Positions 1-5,991 of a stretch of DNA of 7,245 bases are shown one piece after another. Position 1 is the stretch's first letter, and each line of letters begins with the position of its first letter. The notes beneath the pieces were generated by a model. It did not search any database. It was not told where the DNA came from and saw nothing but the letters and a program-made list of their open reading frames with translations. The DNA comes from Panacagrimonas sp052387335. Its GTDB lineage: Bacteria; Pseudomonadota; Gammaproteobacteria; Nevskiales; Nevskiaceae. The DNA lies in contig JBQTJH010000185.1 in the NCBI GenBank assembly GCA_052387335.1, positions 1 through 7,245 of the forward strand. The letters run 5' to 3'. Made by a program: the position numbers and the translations under genes.

Positions 1-54
1 CTCGTGGTTCTGAATTCACTGAAAGACAGCGAACCGGGAATGCGAGCAACCGGC

Positions 55-94
55 TCCGGTCCCGCCTCGACTTTGAAGGCGGACACGGACCGGA
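55..94. repeat. Inverted repeat in the leader upstream of the adhesin
   Basis: An 8-base arm TCCGGTCC at 55-62 is perfectly complementary to GGACCGGA at 87-94, with a smaller inner pairing of GCCT (64-67) and AGGC (77-80). It lies about 70 bases before the adhesin start codon. No T-run follows, so it is not a typical terminator for an upstream gene. It could be a hairpin in the adhesin 5' untranslated region or a palindromic protein-binding site. GC-rich DNA makes chance inverted repeats common, so its function is unproven. I see no convincing -35/-10 promoter in 1-164. Confidence 0.3.
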
Positions 95-151
95 AACACC
101 GCGTTTCGCCCTAAGGCGGCGGAACCAGTCCTTGCCCAATCGTTAGCTTCC

Positions 152-157
152 GGAGAG
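152..157 (+). promoter_or_regulatory. Shine-Dalgarno site of the adhesin gene
   Basis: GGAGAG lies 7 bases before the ATG at 165. This is a near-ideal sequence and spacing. It fixes the start codon, which is directly followed by a basic n-region and a hydrophobic segment, as expected for a signal peptide. Confidence 0.85.
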
Positions 158-164
158 TCCCGCC

Positions 165-3100
165 ATGAAATCCAATTCTCGTCGCCGTCAATCCAATCGC
201 ATTTTCGTTCGCAGCCTGATCTCTGCCGCTGTTGTCCTGACCTTCTCGCCGGATCTGCATGGCAGCACCTGCGAGCTGATCGGCATCGGGCCCGGCAGCA
301 GCGCCGGTGCGGGTGTCAACTCGCTGGCTTGCGGTCATTTCAATGCCGCAGGTGGAGCGGGCGCGACGGCTGTTGGCAACAGCAATAACGCCAGCACAAC
401 GAACGCAAGCGCAGTCGGCTTCGGAAACCGGGCGTCAGGAGCCTCCAGTAGCGCGTTCGGCAACGACAGTCAGGCGACTCAGCAATTCAGCAATGCCTTC
501 GGTGCCAGTAACCAGGCCAACGCCGAGCGCAGCACTGCCATTGGCGTCAGCAATATTGCGTCCGGCGTGCGCAGCACCACGGTGGGAAGCCAGAACCGGG
601 CGGGCGGCTTGAACAGCTCGGCATTGGGCAGCGAAAACATGGCGACCCAAACCGATAGTACCGCGGTTGGACGCGCCAACAATGCGACTGGCATGCGTTC
701 CTCGGCGGTCGGCAGCGAGAATTTGGCGAACGAGGCCGACAGTACGGCCGTCGGACGTCTCAACGAGGCCTCCGGCCAGCGTTCCTCGGCGGCCGGCTAC
801 GGCAACACCGCCAGCGACAACGAGGCGAGCGCGCTGGGCTTCACAAACCAGGCGGCAGGTGAGTACAGCAGTGCCGTCGGCTTCAGGAATAGAGCAACTG
901 TGGGGAGCAGTACGGCGGTGGGTTTCACCAACAACGCGATCGGGGTCAATAGTTCGGCCGTGGGCAGCGGAAATAACGCGACTCAGGTCGATGGCTCAGC
1001 CCTAGGGCGCGCCAACACGGCCTCTGGCGTGCGCGCTTCTGCGGTCGGTTATCTCAATACGGCCGGTGGCCCCGACGCGAGCGCGCTCGGCGGTCTGAAC
1101 GAAGCGGCGGGCGACCAGAGCACGGCGGTGGGTTACGACAACACCGCGAATCAGACGCAGGCAACAGCGGTCGGTCGTGCCAACAATGCGACAGAGCAGC
1201 GTGCTGTCGCCGTGGGCAGTGCGAACACCGCCAGCGCGGCGGATAGCTCTGCCCTGGGTACGAGCAATCTTGCCGGCGGTGATCGCAGCACCGCGGTGGG
1301 CAACGGCAACAACGCCAGCAACACCAATAGTTCTGCCTTCGGCCGCTCCAATGCAGCATCCGGCGACAGCAGCAGTGCCATCGGTGCAGAGAACATGGCC
1401 GGCGGTAACTTCAGCTCGGCCTGGGGCTATGCCAGCACGGCGGGTGGCGAGCGCAGCACAGCGATTGGCGGACGTAGCACCGCTAATGCGGACTTCTCAC
1501 TTGCGATCGGCAACTCCGACGCGGCCGCGACTGGCGCGAGAGTGGCAGGGGGCGCCACCAACGGCATTGCCATCGGTCGCAATGCCAGTGTCGCGGCCGC
1601 AGGGACCAATGCCATCGCCCTGGGTAGGGACGCATCGGCTTCTGCCGCCGACAGCGTCGCGCTGGGCGAGGGTTCGGTCGCGAATGCGGCCAACACGGTG
1701 TCGGTGGGCTCCAGCACCAACCAGCGCCGCATCGTCAACGTCGCCGCCGGTACCGCCACCACTGACGCAGTGAACGTCGGCCAGCTCAACGCCGTCATCG
1801 CCGCCGTCGCCGCCGATATCTGCGGCCCCGGCGGCGGTGCAACCTCCCTGGAGTGCGGCGTCGGCAACTCTGCCAACGGCATCGACAGCACCGCTGTGGG
1901 GCGCGCCAATCAGGCCACAACCACGGAGGCCACGGCCGTTGGTGTCCTCAACCTTGCCAATGGCGGGCGTGCCACCGCCGTGGGGTACTCAAACCAGGCG
2001 ACCGGTGGTGGCAGTACGGCGGTCGGTAATGACAACACGGCCTTGGGGCTCGACAGCAGTGCGCTCGGCCGCGGCAACAATGCGGCGTCGACCAATAGCA
2101 GTGCGGTGGGTTTCTTCAATACCGCGGCGGGCTTCAACAGTACCGCTGTCGGCTACGACAACGCGACCAGCGCCGGCAACAGCACCGCAGTGGGCCGCAG
2201 CAACACTGCAAGCGGCAGCAGCAGTACGGCACTGGGTACGAACAGCACCTCTGGCGCCGACTTCTCGCTGGCCATCGGCAACTCCGACACAGGTGCCTCC
2301 GGCGCGCGCGTCGCCGCCGGGGCCACCAACGGCATCGCCATCGGCCGCAACGCGAACGTGGCTGCGACCGGCGTCAATGCTCTGGCCATCGGATCGAGCG
2401 CGACTGCAAGCGCTGTGGATGCAACCGCTGTCGGCCGAGCCAACATCGCCAGCGGCACTGAAAGCGTCGCGCTTGGAACGCGCAACGAGGCAAGCGGAGC
2501 CGGCAGCACGGCGGTGGGTAACGATAACCTCGCGACTGGCGATTTCAGCAGCGCGATTGGTGATAGCAACAATGCCGAAGGCGAATACAGCAGCGCGATC
2601 GGTCACCTCAATGAAGCACTCGCAGAAGAGAGTTCGGCCATTGGCAACCACAATGATGCCGAGGGGGAATACAGCAGCGCGATCGGTTATGGCAATGACG
2701 CGTTAGGGTCTTACAGCGCAGCGCTGGGCTCGGAGAACACTGCGGATGGTGAGAACTCGGTGGCGATCGGCAGTGGTAATGAAGCCTATGTCAACGATTC
2801 CAGTGCCATCGGCGTACGCAACTACGCCAACGAGGAGGACACCAGTGCCATCGGATTCAACAACACCGCGGACGGCGCGGATAGCAGTGCGATTGGCCAT
2901 CAGAACCAAACGGAGGGCGTCGCCAGCAGCGCACTGGGCTACCAGAACGAGGCCGCGGGGGCATACAGCACGGCTCTGGGCGCTAACAGCAATGCCAACG
3001 CCGACCATTCCATTGCGCTAGGCAGCGCGCTGGATGACGAAGATGGAGCCACTGTCGAGGCCGGCGCCACCAACGGCATCGCCATAGGCCGCAATGCCAG

Positions 3101-5192
3101 CGTGGCGGCGGCAGGTGTCAGCGCGATGGCCTTGGGCACCAACGCTTCAGCTACCGCCGCCAATAGCGTGGCGCTGGGCGCGGGTTCGGTGGCCAATGTC
3201 GCCAATACCGTATCGGTCGGCACGACTGGTGCCACACGGCGCATCGTCAACGTCAGCGCGGGGACCTTGAGCGCCGCCAGTACCGATACGGTTAACGGCT
3301 CGCAGCTGTTTGCGACCAATCAGAATGTGGCGGCCAACACTACGGCCATCAACGGACTCGATACGCGCTTGGTTGCCGCCGAGTCCACGATCAGTACGCA
3401 CACTACGCAGATTGACGCGCTAGACGGACGGCTCAATACGGCTCAAGCCGATATCGCTGCCAACACGGCAGCTATTGTCGACTTTACGTCTGACTTGAGC
3501 GCGCTGGACTCACGCGTCACGACGGCCGAAAACGACATCGACGCATTGGATGGCCGTGTCTCGGTCAATGAAGCAAATATCGCCACCAATACCGCCGACA
3601 TTGCCGCACTGGACCTTCGCGTGGACATGGCGGAGTTCGATATCGATGTCCTGGACGGACGGGTCACGGTCAACGAAGCCAAGATCGCCGCCAACGCCGC
3701 TGATATTGCACAAAACATCGCGGACATCGGTGTACTCGATGGTCGTGTAGACGCCGCTGAGCTCAGCATCGTCAATCTGGACACGCGCGCCAGCAATCTG
3801 GGTCAAGGGTTTGCAGCAGCGCTTGGTGGAGGTGCAGCAGTGGGCGCGGACGGTACTGTCGCGGCACCAGCCTACGCAGTTCAGGCCGGCAGCTACAACA
3901 ATGTCGGCGCCGCCCTGAGCGCGCTGGATGTCGGCGTAGATGTTGCTCAGATTACGGCGAATACCGCTCTGGCCAGCGCTGATGCGGCGCAGGCTACCGC
4001 AAATAGCGCTTTGGCTTTGTCCGTTCAGAACAGCGCCGACATCGTGATGCTGGATGGACGACTGGATACTGCCGAAACCAATATTTCACGAAACACCGCG
4101 GATATCGGTGCCCTGGATGCACGGGTGACCACGAACGAAATCAATATCGACTCACTCGACGTACGCGTCACCACTAATGAAGGTGACATTGAAGTGCTGG
4201 ATGACCGAGTGACCGTCAATACAGCCAATATCACCAGAAATACTGCTCACATCTTGCAGTTGGACGACCGTATGAGCCAAAACGAGACCGATATTGTGAT
4301 CAACCGGATGAAGGTCGAGACTAATCTCAACTCGATCCTGGTTCTTCAGGGTCGCGCAACGACCGCGGAAGCTAATATTGTCGAACTAGGTGCACTTGTG
4401 GGCGCTGCTCAGGGCACTGCCGACACCGCCCTTGCCGAGACCCGCGAAAACGCCGCCTTCTGCGGTCGCGGCGCCGCTGCCGGCACCATCGAATGTGGTG
4501 ACAACGCCCAGGCCGGCACTCAGGCGGTCAACAGCCTGGCCATCGGCACCAATGCCCAGGCCCAGGCTGAGGGCGGCATCGCGGTGGGTTTCAACGCCAC
4601 CGCGGTGCAATCCAACTCGGTGGCTATCGGTTCCGGTGCGGTGGCGCAATCCTCGGTCGCGGTCGGCACCGGCGCGCAGGCGCTGGGCACCAACACCACG
4701 GCGGTCGGCGACAACGCGCAAGCGACGGGTGAGTTTGCGGTGGCGCTGGGCAACAACGCTCAGGCCACGGCGAGTAACAGCGTCGCCCTGGGCAATGGCT
4801 CAGTTGCGGATCAGGACAACACCGTATCGGTGGGCTCGGCGACGCAGCAGCGCCGCATCACCAACGTCGCGGCCGGTGTCGACCCCACGGATGCAGTGAA
4901 CATGAACCAGTTCGACACGCACCGGGCGCAGGTCACGGTGGAGTTCGAGCGCCAGGACGGCCGCATCGATCGCATTTCGGCCATGGCGGTTGCCATGGCG
5001 ACGATGTCGGGAAGTGCGGCGGGTAATCCGAACAAAAACCGCCTTGCCATGGGTATCGGCAATCACGGGGGCGCCAGTGCGCTGTCGGTGGGTTATCAGC
5101 AGGCGGTTAACGAGCGCGTGACCGTGACCCTGGGTGGGTCCTTTAGCGGTAGCGAGACCTCCGCAGGCGGTGGTGTCAGCATCGGCTGGTAG
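165..5192 (+). CDS. YadA-type trimeric autotransporter adhesin with three heads
   Basis: This is a surface adhesin of 1675 residues, expected to trimerise and display itself through its own outer-membrane barrel (type Vc secretion). The N-terminus (1-33) is a Sec-type signal peptide with a basic region (R6-R8, R12, R16) and a hydrophobic core around 17-28; there is no extended ESPR region. Head 1 (about 36-509) and head 2 (about 553-1013) are beta-roll arrays of 14-residue turns, [ST]-[ST]-A-[VIL]-G-x-x-N-x-A. Short neck 1 is at 510-541. Long neck 2 (1014-1048) leads into a coiled-coil stalk (1049-1430). Stalk LD-x-R motifs are spaced by multiples of seven, and there are six (I/V)xxNT motifs (Asn 1058, 1100, 1142, 1266, 1310, 1359), the N@d type known from TAA stalks. 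A connector occupies about 1209-1260. Head 3 (1433-1550) and short neck 3 (1552-1582) precede the anchor (about 1605-1675), which ends in the terminal aromatic residue Trp. Cysteines occur only as pairs 36/56, 553/564 and 1433/1444. The ligand is unknown. The family assignment is firm; binding specificity cannot be read from the sequence. Confidence 0.96.
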   Translation: MKSNSRRRQSNRIFVRSLISAAVVLTFSPDLHGSTCELIGIGPGSSAGAGVNSLACGHFNAAGGAGATAVGNSNNASTTNASAVGFGNRASGASSSAFGNDSQATQQFSNAFGASNQANAERSTAIGVSNIASGVRSTTVGSQNRAGGLNSSALGSENMATQTDSTAVGRANNATGMRSSAVGSENLANEADSTAVGRLNEASGQRSSAAGYGNTASDNEASALGFTNQAAGEYSSAVGFRNRATVGSSTAVGFTNNAIGVNSSAVGSGNNATQVDGSALGRANTASGVRASAVGYLNTAGGPDASALGGLNEAAGDQSTAVGYDNTANQTQATAVGRANNATEQRAVAVGSANTASAADSSALGTSNLAGGDRSTAVGNGNNASNTNSSAFGRSNAASGDSSSAIGAENMAGGNFSSAWGYASTAGGERSTAIGGRSTANADFSLAIGNSDAAATGARVAGGATNGIAIGRNASVAAAGTNAIALGRDASASAADSVALGEGSVANAANTVSVGSSTNQRRIVNVAAGTATTDAVNVGQLNAVIAAVAADICGPGGGATSLECGVGNSANGIDSTAVGRANQATTTEATAVGVLNLANGGRATAVGYSNQATGGGSTAVGNDNTALGLDSSALGRGNNAASTNSSAVGFFNTAAGFNSTAVGYDNATSAGNSTAVGRSNTASGSSSTALGTNSTSGADFSLAIGNSDTGASGARVAAGATNGIAIGRNANVAATGVNALAIGSSATASAVDATAVGRANIASGTESVALGTRNEASGAGSTAVGNDNLATGDFSSAIGDSNNAEGEYSSAIGHLNEALAEESSAIGNHNDAEGEYSSAIGYGNDALGSYSAALGSENTADGENSVAIGSGNEAYVNDSSAIGVRNYANEEDTSAIGFNNTADGADSSAIGHQNQTEGVASSALGYQNEAAGAYSTALGANSNANADHSIALGSALDDEDGATVEAGATNGIAIGRNASVAAAGVSAMALGTNASATAANSVALGAGSVANVANTVSVGTTGATRRIVNVSAGTLSAASTDTVNGSQLFATNQNVAANTTAINGLDTRLVAAESTISTHTTQIDALDGRLNTAQADIAANTAAIVDFTSDLSALDSRVTTAENDIDALDGRVSVNEANIATNTADIAALDLRVDMAEFDIDVLDGRVTVNEAKIAANAADIAQNIADIGVLDGRVDAAELSIVNLDTRASNLGQGFAAALGGGAAVGADGTVAAPAYAVQAGSYNNVGAALSALDVGVDVAQITANTALASADAAQATANSALALSVQNSADIVMLDGRLDTAETNISRNTADIGALDARVTTNEINIDSLDVRVTTNEGDIEVLDDRVTVNTANITRNTAHILQLDDRMSQNETDIVINRMKVETNLNSILVLQGRATTAEANIVELGALVGAAQGTADTALAETRENAAFCGRGAAAGTIECGDNAQAGTQAVNSLAIGTNAQAQAEGGIAVGFNATAVQSNSVAIGSGAVAQSSVAVGTGAQALGTNTTAVGDNAQATGEFAVALGNNAQATASNSVALGNGSVADQDNTVSVGSATQQRRITNVAAGVDPTDAVNMNQFDTHRAQVTVEFERQDGRIDRISAMAVAMATMSGSAAGNPNKNRLAMGIGNHGGASALSVGYQQAVNERVTVTLGGSFSGSETSAGGGVSIGW
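354..1514 (+). repeat. 42-bp coding repeat array, head 1 (28 turns)
   Basis: The turn-closing glycine falls at residues 71, 85, 99 and so on, every 14 residues up to 449, without a single insertion or deletion. This makes 28 turns of 42 bp. The residue three after that glycine is Asn in 24 of the 28 turns, giving an asparagine ladder; the exceptions are Ser or Asp. The repeats differ by many synonymous changes, so most are old rather than freshly copied. Each turn should form one coil of the left-handed beta-roll known from YadA heads. Confidence 0.9.
1491..1604 (+). repeat. Head-insert segment, copy 1
   Basis: Residues 443-480 break the 14-residue register. The spacing between turn glycines becomes 22 and then 16 before returning to 14. 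The segment contains GATNGIAIGRNASV. The same irregular block recurs at 2259-2372 and 3003-3116. Here it stands near the C-terminal end of head 1, four turns before the neck. It resembles the head-insert motifs described for TAA heads; the precise class cannot be assigned by eye. Confidence 0.75.
1692..1787 (+). other. Short neck 1 (domain within the adhesin)
   Basis: Residues 510-541 carry the classic neck pattern NTVSVG..., RRIVNVAAG, TDAVNVGQL. A neck joins the wide beta-roll to a narrow coiled coil and clamps the three chains together. This one is the short variety. It is followed by only about a dozen residues (AVIAAVAAD-type helix) before head 2 begins, so heads 1 and 2 are nearly back to back. 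Confidence 0.85.
1878..2279 (+). repeat. 42-bp coding repeat array, head 2 first part (10 turns)
   Basis: Turn glycines fall at residues 579, 593, 607 and so on to 705, exactly 14 apart, giving ten uninterrupted turns. They have the same consensus and asparagine position as head 1. The array runs straight into the second copy of the head-insert segment. Confidence 0.88.
2259..2372 (+). repeat. Head-insert segment, copy 2 (interior)
   Basis: Residues 699-736 match copy 1 closely. Both share FSLAIGNSD, GARV and GATNGIAIGRNA, and both have the 22 then 16 residue spacing between turn glycines (705, 727, 743). Unlike copies 1 and 3, no neck follows. The 14-residue array simply resumes, suggesting that the end of an ancestral head has been joined to another array. 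Confidence 0.75.
2373..3023 (+). repeat. 42-bp coding repeat array, head 2 second part (about 16 turns)
   Basis: Turn glycines run from residue 743 to 953 at exact 14-residue steps. Within it, the stretch of 21 bases starting at 2583 recurs unchanged at 2667, which is 84 bp or two turns away, showing a 28-residue higher-order unit (AEGEYSSAIG...) that probably arose by recent duplication. Residues 791-900 are strongly acidic, with about 19 Asp/Glu against one Arg, unlike the rest of the heads. Confidence 0.85.
3003..3116 (+). repeat. Head-insert segment, copy 3
   Basis: Residues 947-984 repeat the insert block again, with turn glycines at 953, 975 and 991 (22 then 16) and the shared GATNGIAIGRNASVAAAG. 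The first half has diverged, with SALDDEDGATVEA in place of NSDxxxxGARVA. As with copy 1, a few regular turns and then a neck follow. Confidence 0.75.
3204..3308 (+). other. Long neck 2 (domain within the adhesin)
   Basis: Residues 1014-1048 form a neck: NTVSVG, RRIVNVSAG, then a longer loop (TLSAAS) before TDTVNGSQL. This is the long neck variety. It is the one of the three that leads into the extended coiled-coil stalk. Confidence 0.85.
3309..4454 (+). other. Coiled-coil stalk (domain within the adhesin)
   Basis: Residues 1049-1430 are built of heptads. LDGR, LDSR, LDLR and similar motifs recur 14, 21 or 28 residues apart. Six (I/V)xxNT motifs place Asn at heptad position d; in known TAA stalks such layers bind an anion in the core. 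The stalk projects the two large heads from the cell surface. It is interrupted once by the connector at 3789-3944. Confidence 0.82.
3789..3944 (+). other. GGG...YNNVG connector inside the stalk
   Basis: Residues about 1209-1260 break the heptads with LGGGAAVGADGTVAAPAY, then SYNNVGAALSALD. This pattern (LGGG, APxY, YNNVGxALxALD) is frequent in stalks of large TAAs and forms a small globular element between coiled coils. I recognise the type but would not assign it firmly to a named daTAA class. Confidence 0.6.
4461..4910 (+). other. Third, membrane-proximal head plus short neck 3
   Basis: Residues 1433-1582. The head opens with the Cys pair CGRGAAAGTIECG. It then has eight turns (glycines at 1461, 1475, 1489, 1501, 1515, 1529, 1543, 1557), one of them only 12 residues long. 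The turns use NAQA-type spacing and lack the asparagine ladder of heads 1 and 2. A short neck (NTVSVG, RRITNVAAG, TDAVNMNQF) follows and leads, through about 20 residues, to the anchor. Confidence 0.82.
4977..5192 (+). other. YadA-type beta-barrel membrane anchor
   Basis: Residues about 1605-1675 match the C-terminal anchor of the family. There is a helical lead-in rich in Ala and Met (ISAMAVAMATM), then four amphipathic strands (NRLAMGIG, ASALSVGYQQ, VTVTLGGSF, GGGVSIGW) ending in a C-terminal aromatic residue. Three copies form one 12-stranded pore in the outer membrane. Confidence 0.92.
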
Positions 5193-5254
5193 TTGTCTGG
5201 TGTCCGAATAGCGGCTGCATCAGGGAGTGACCGGCAGAACGAGCCGGGCAATTG

Positions 5255-5287
5255 GACCCCGGACTTGTGCCGGGGTCATTTTTTTTT
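5255..5287 (+). terminator. Rho-independent terminator of the adhesin gene
   Basis: GACCCCGG (5255-5262) pairs perfectly with CCGGGGTC (5270-5277) around a 7-base loop. One A and then nine T (5279-5287) follow. It begins 62 bases after the adhesin stop. It overlaps the convergent regulator gene: the right arm contains that gene's stop codon, and the T-run is the complement of its last three lysine codons. On the minus strand no T-run follows, so it is a one-way terminator. Confidence 0.9.
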
Positions 5288-5965
5288 CACGTTCAGACCT
5301 GAATCCAAAGGTCCGGCCAGCAGTCGCTGCGCCAGCACGGCGGCCTGTGTGCGGGTCTGCAGATCCAGCTTGCGCAGCAGGGTGCTGATGTGGGTCTTGA
5401 CCGTGGACTCGCTGATGCCCAAGTCCGCCGCGATCTGCTTGTTGAGCTGGCCGTCGCGAATCTGCAGCAGGATGCGCAGCTCCTGGCGGGTCAGACGTTC
5501 CAGCTTGTCTTCCAGGGTCGGACTCTGCGGTGCAAACCGCGAGCCGGGTGATGCCGGGGACGGCTCCGGTTCTGGCCACCAGGAGCCGCCCTGCAGCAAC
5601 AGCCCGATCACTTCCACGCTCTTTTCCAAGGGCGTCGCCTTTGGAATGAACGCCACCGCACCCAAGGCCTCAGCGGAACGTACCCAGTGGCGCTCACTGG
5701 CGGCGGATACGAGCGCGACGCGTACCTGCGGAAACTGCTCGCGCAAGTACTGCAGCGCTGATAAGCCCTCCACGTCCGGCATCATCAGGTCCAGCAACAC
5801 CAGGGCCGGGTCCGGATGCAGCTGCAGGGCCTCACGCAGGCCGGCAAAGGATTCCGCTGCCACCACCAGCGCCTCCGGCGCCGCGCGCTGCACGCCCAGT
5901 CGCAAGGCAACGCCGATCAAGGGATGATCGTCGGCGACGATAACGGTGAGCCTTGCCTGGGTCAT
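5276..5965 (-). CDS. NarL/FixJ-family response regulator (REC + LuxR HTH)
   Basis: This is a 229-residue two-component response regulator that binds DNA when phosphorylated. The receiver domain (about 5-120) has the acidic pair D12/D13 in VIVADDHP, the phosphoacceptor D59 in LLDLMMP, S87 and K109 (FIPK), so all key residues are present. A Pro/Ser/Glu-rich linker (131-150) leads to a LuxR-type helix-turn-helix (about 154-217) with LTRQE, NKQIAADLGISESTVKTH and LLRKL. Length and order are typical of the family. It lies 26 bases downstream of the hybrid kinase gene on the same strand, so the two probably form an operon and a signalling pair. No clear Shine-Dalgarno site precedes the ATG at 5965. 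The start is supported by the receiver beginning right after it. The C-terminus ends in three Lys codons encoded by an A9 run. Target genes are unknown; the convergent adhesin is only a candidate. Confidence 0.94.
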   Translation of the reverse strand: MTQARLTVIVADDHPLIGVALRLGVQRAAPEALVVAAESFAGLREALQLHPDPALVLLDLMMPDVEGLSALQYLREQFPQVRVALVSAASERHWVRSAEALGAVAFIPKATPLEKSVEVIGLLLQGGSWWPEPEPSPASPGSRFAPQSPTLEDKLERLTRQELRILLQIRDGQLNKQIAADLGISESTVKTHISTLLRKLDLQTRTQAAVLAQRLLAGPLDSGLNVKKK

Positions 5966-5991
5966 GGTGCGGTCGAGAGCAAACGCGCGAA

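Noticed and set aside
1..114. Open + strand frame from the left edge to TAA at 112-114, possibly the end of an upstream gene
   Set aside because: Only 37 codons with no recognisable motif; a second + strand frame is also open here, as expected by chance in GC-rich DNA.
177..200. Arg-rich start (SRRRQS) as a twin-arginine signal
   Set aside because: The hydrophobic residues required after the arginine pair are missing; a Sec signal with a basic n-region fits better, as for all TAAs.
255..272. Possible lipoprotein signal (LHGSTC before C36)
   Set aside because: Thr at -1 and Gly at -3 do not fit a lipobox, and TAAs are anchored by their barrel. C36 is better explained as part of the head Cys pair.
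1989..2651. Antisense ORF of 220 codons and similar antisense ORFs across the heads
   Set aside because: Repeat-driven absence of stop codons on the opposite strand; no start signal or protein family features.
1837..2706. Long + frame ORF (289 codons) inside the adhesin
   Set aside because: An out-of-frame shadow of the 42-bp repeats. Its Pro/Arg/Ala-rich, low-complexity translation follows from the repeat DNA, and the adhesin frame explains the region fully.
354..3023. The 42-bp periodic array as a CRISPR or tandem satellite
   Set aside because: There are no conserved repeats separated by unique spacers; the periodicity is protein-coding and in frame, with synonymous divergence.
5231..5247. 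Small hairpin CCGGC...GCCGG as a terminator for the regulator operon
   Set aside because: A 5-bp stem with no T-run on either strand; too weak to call.
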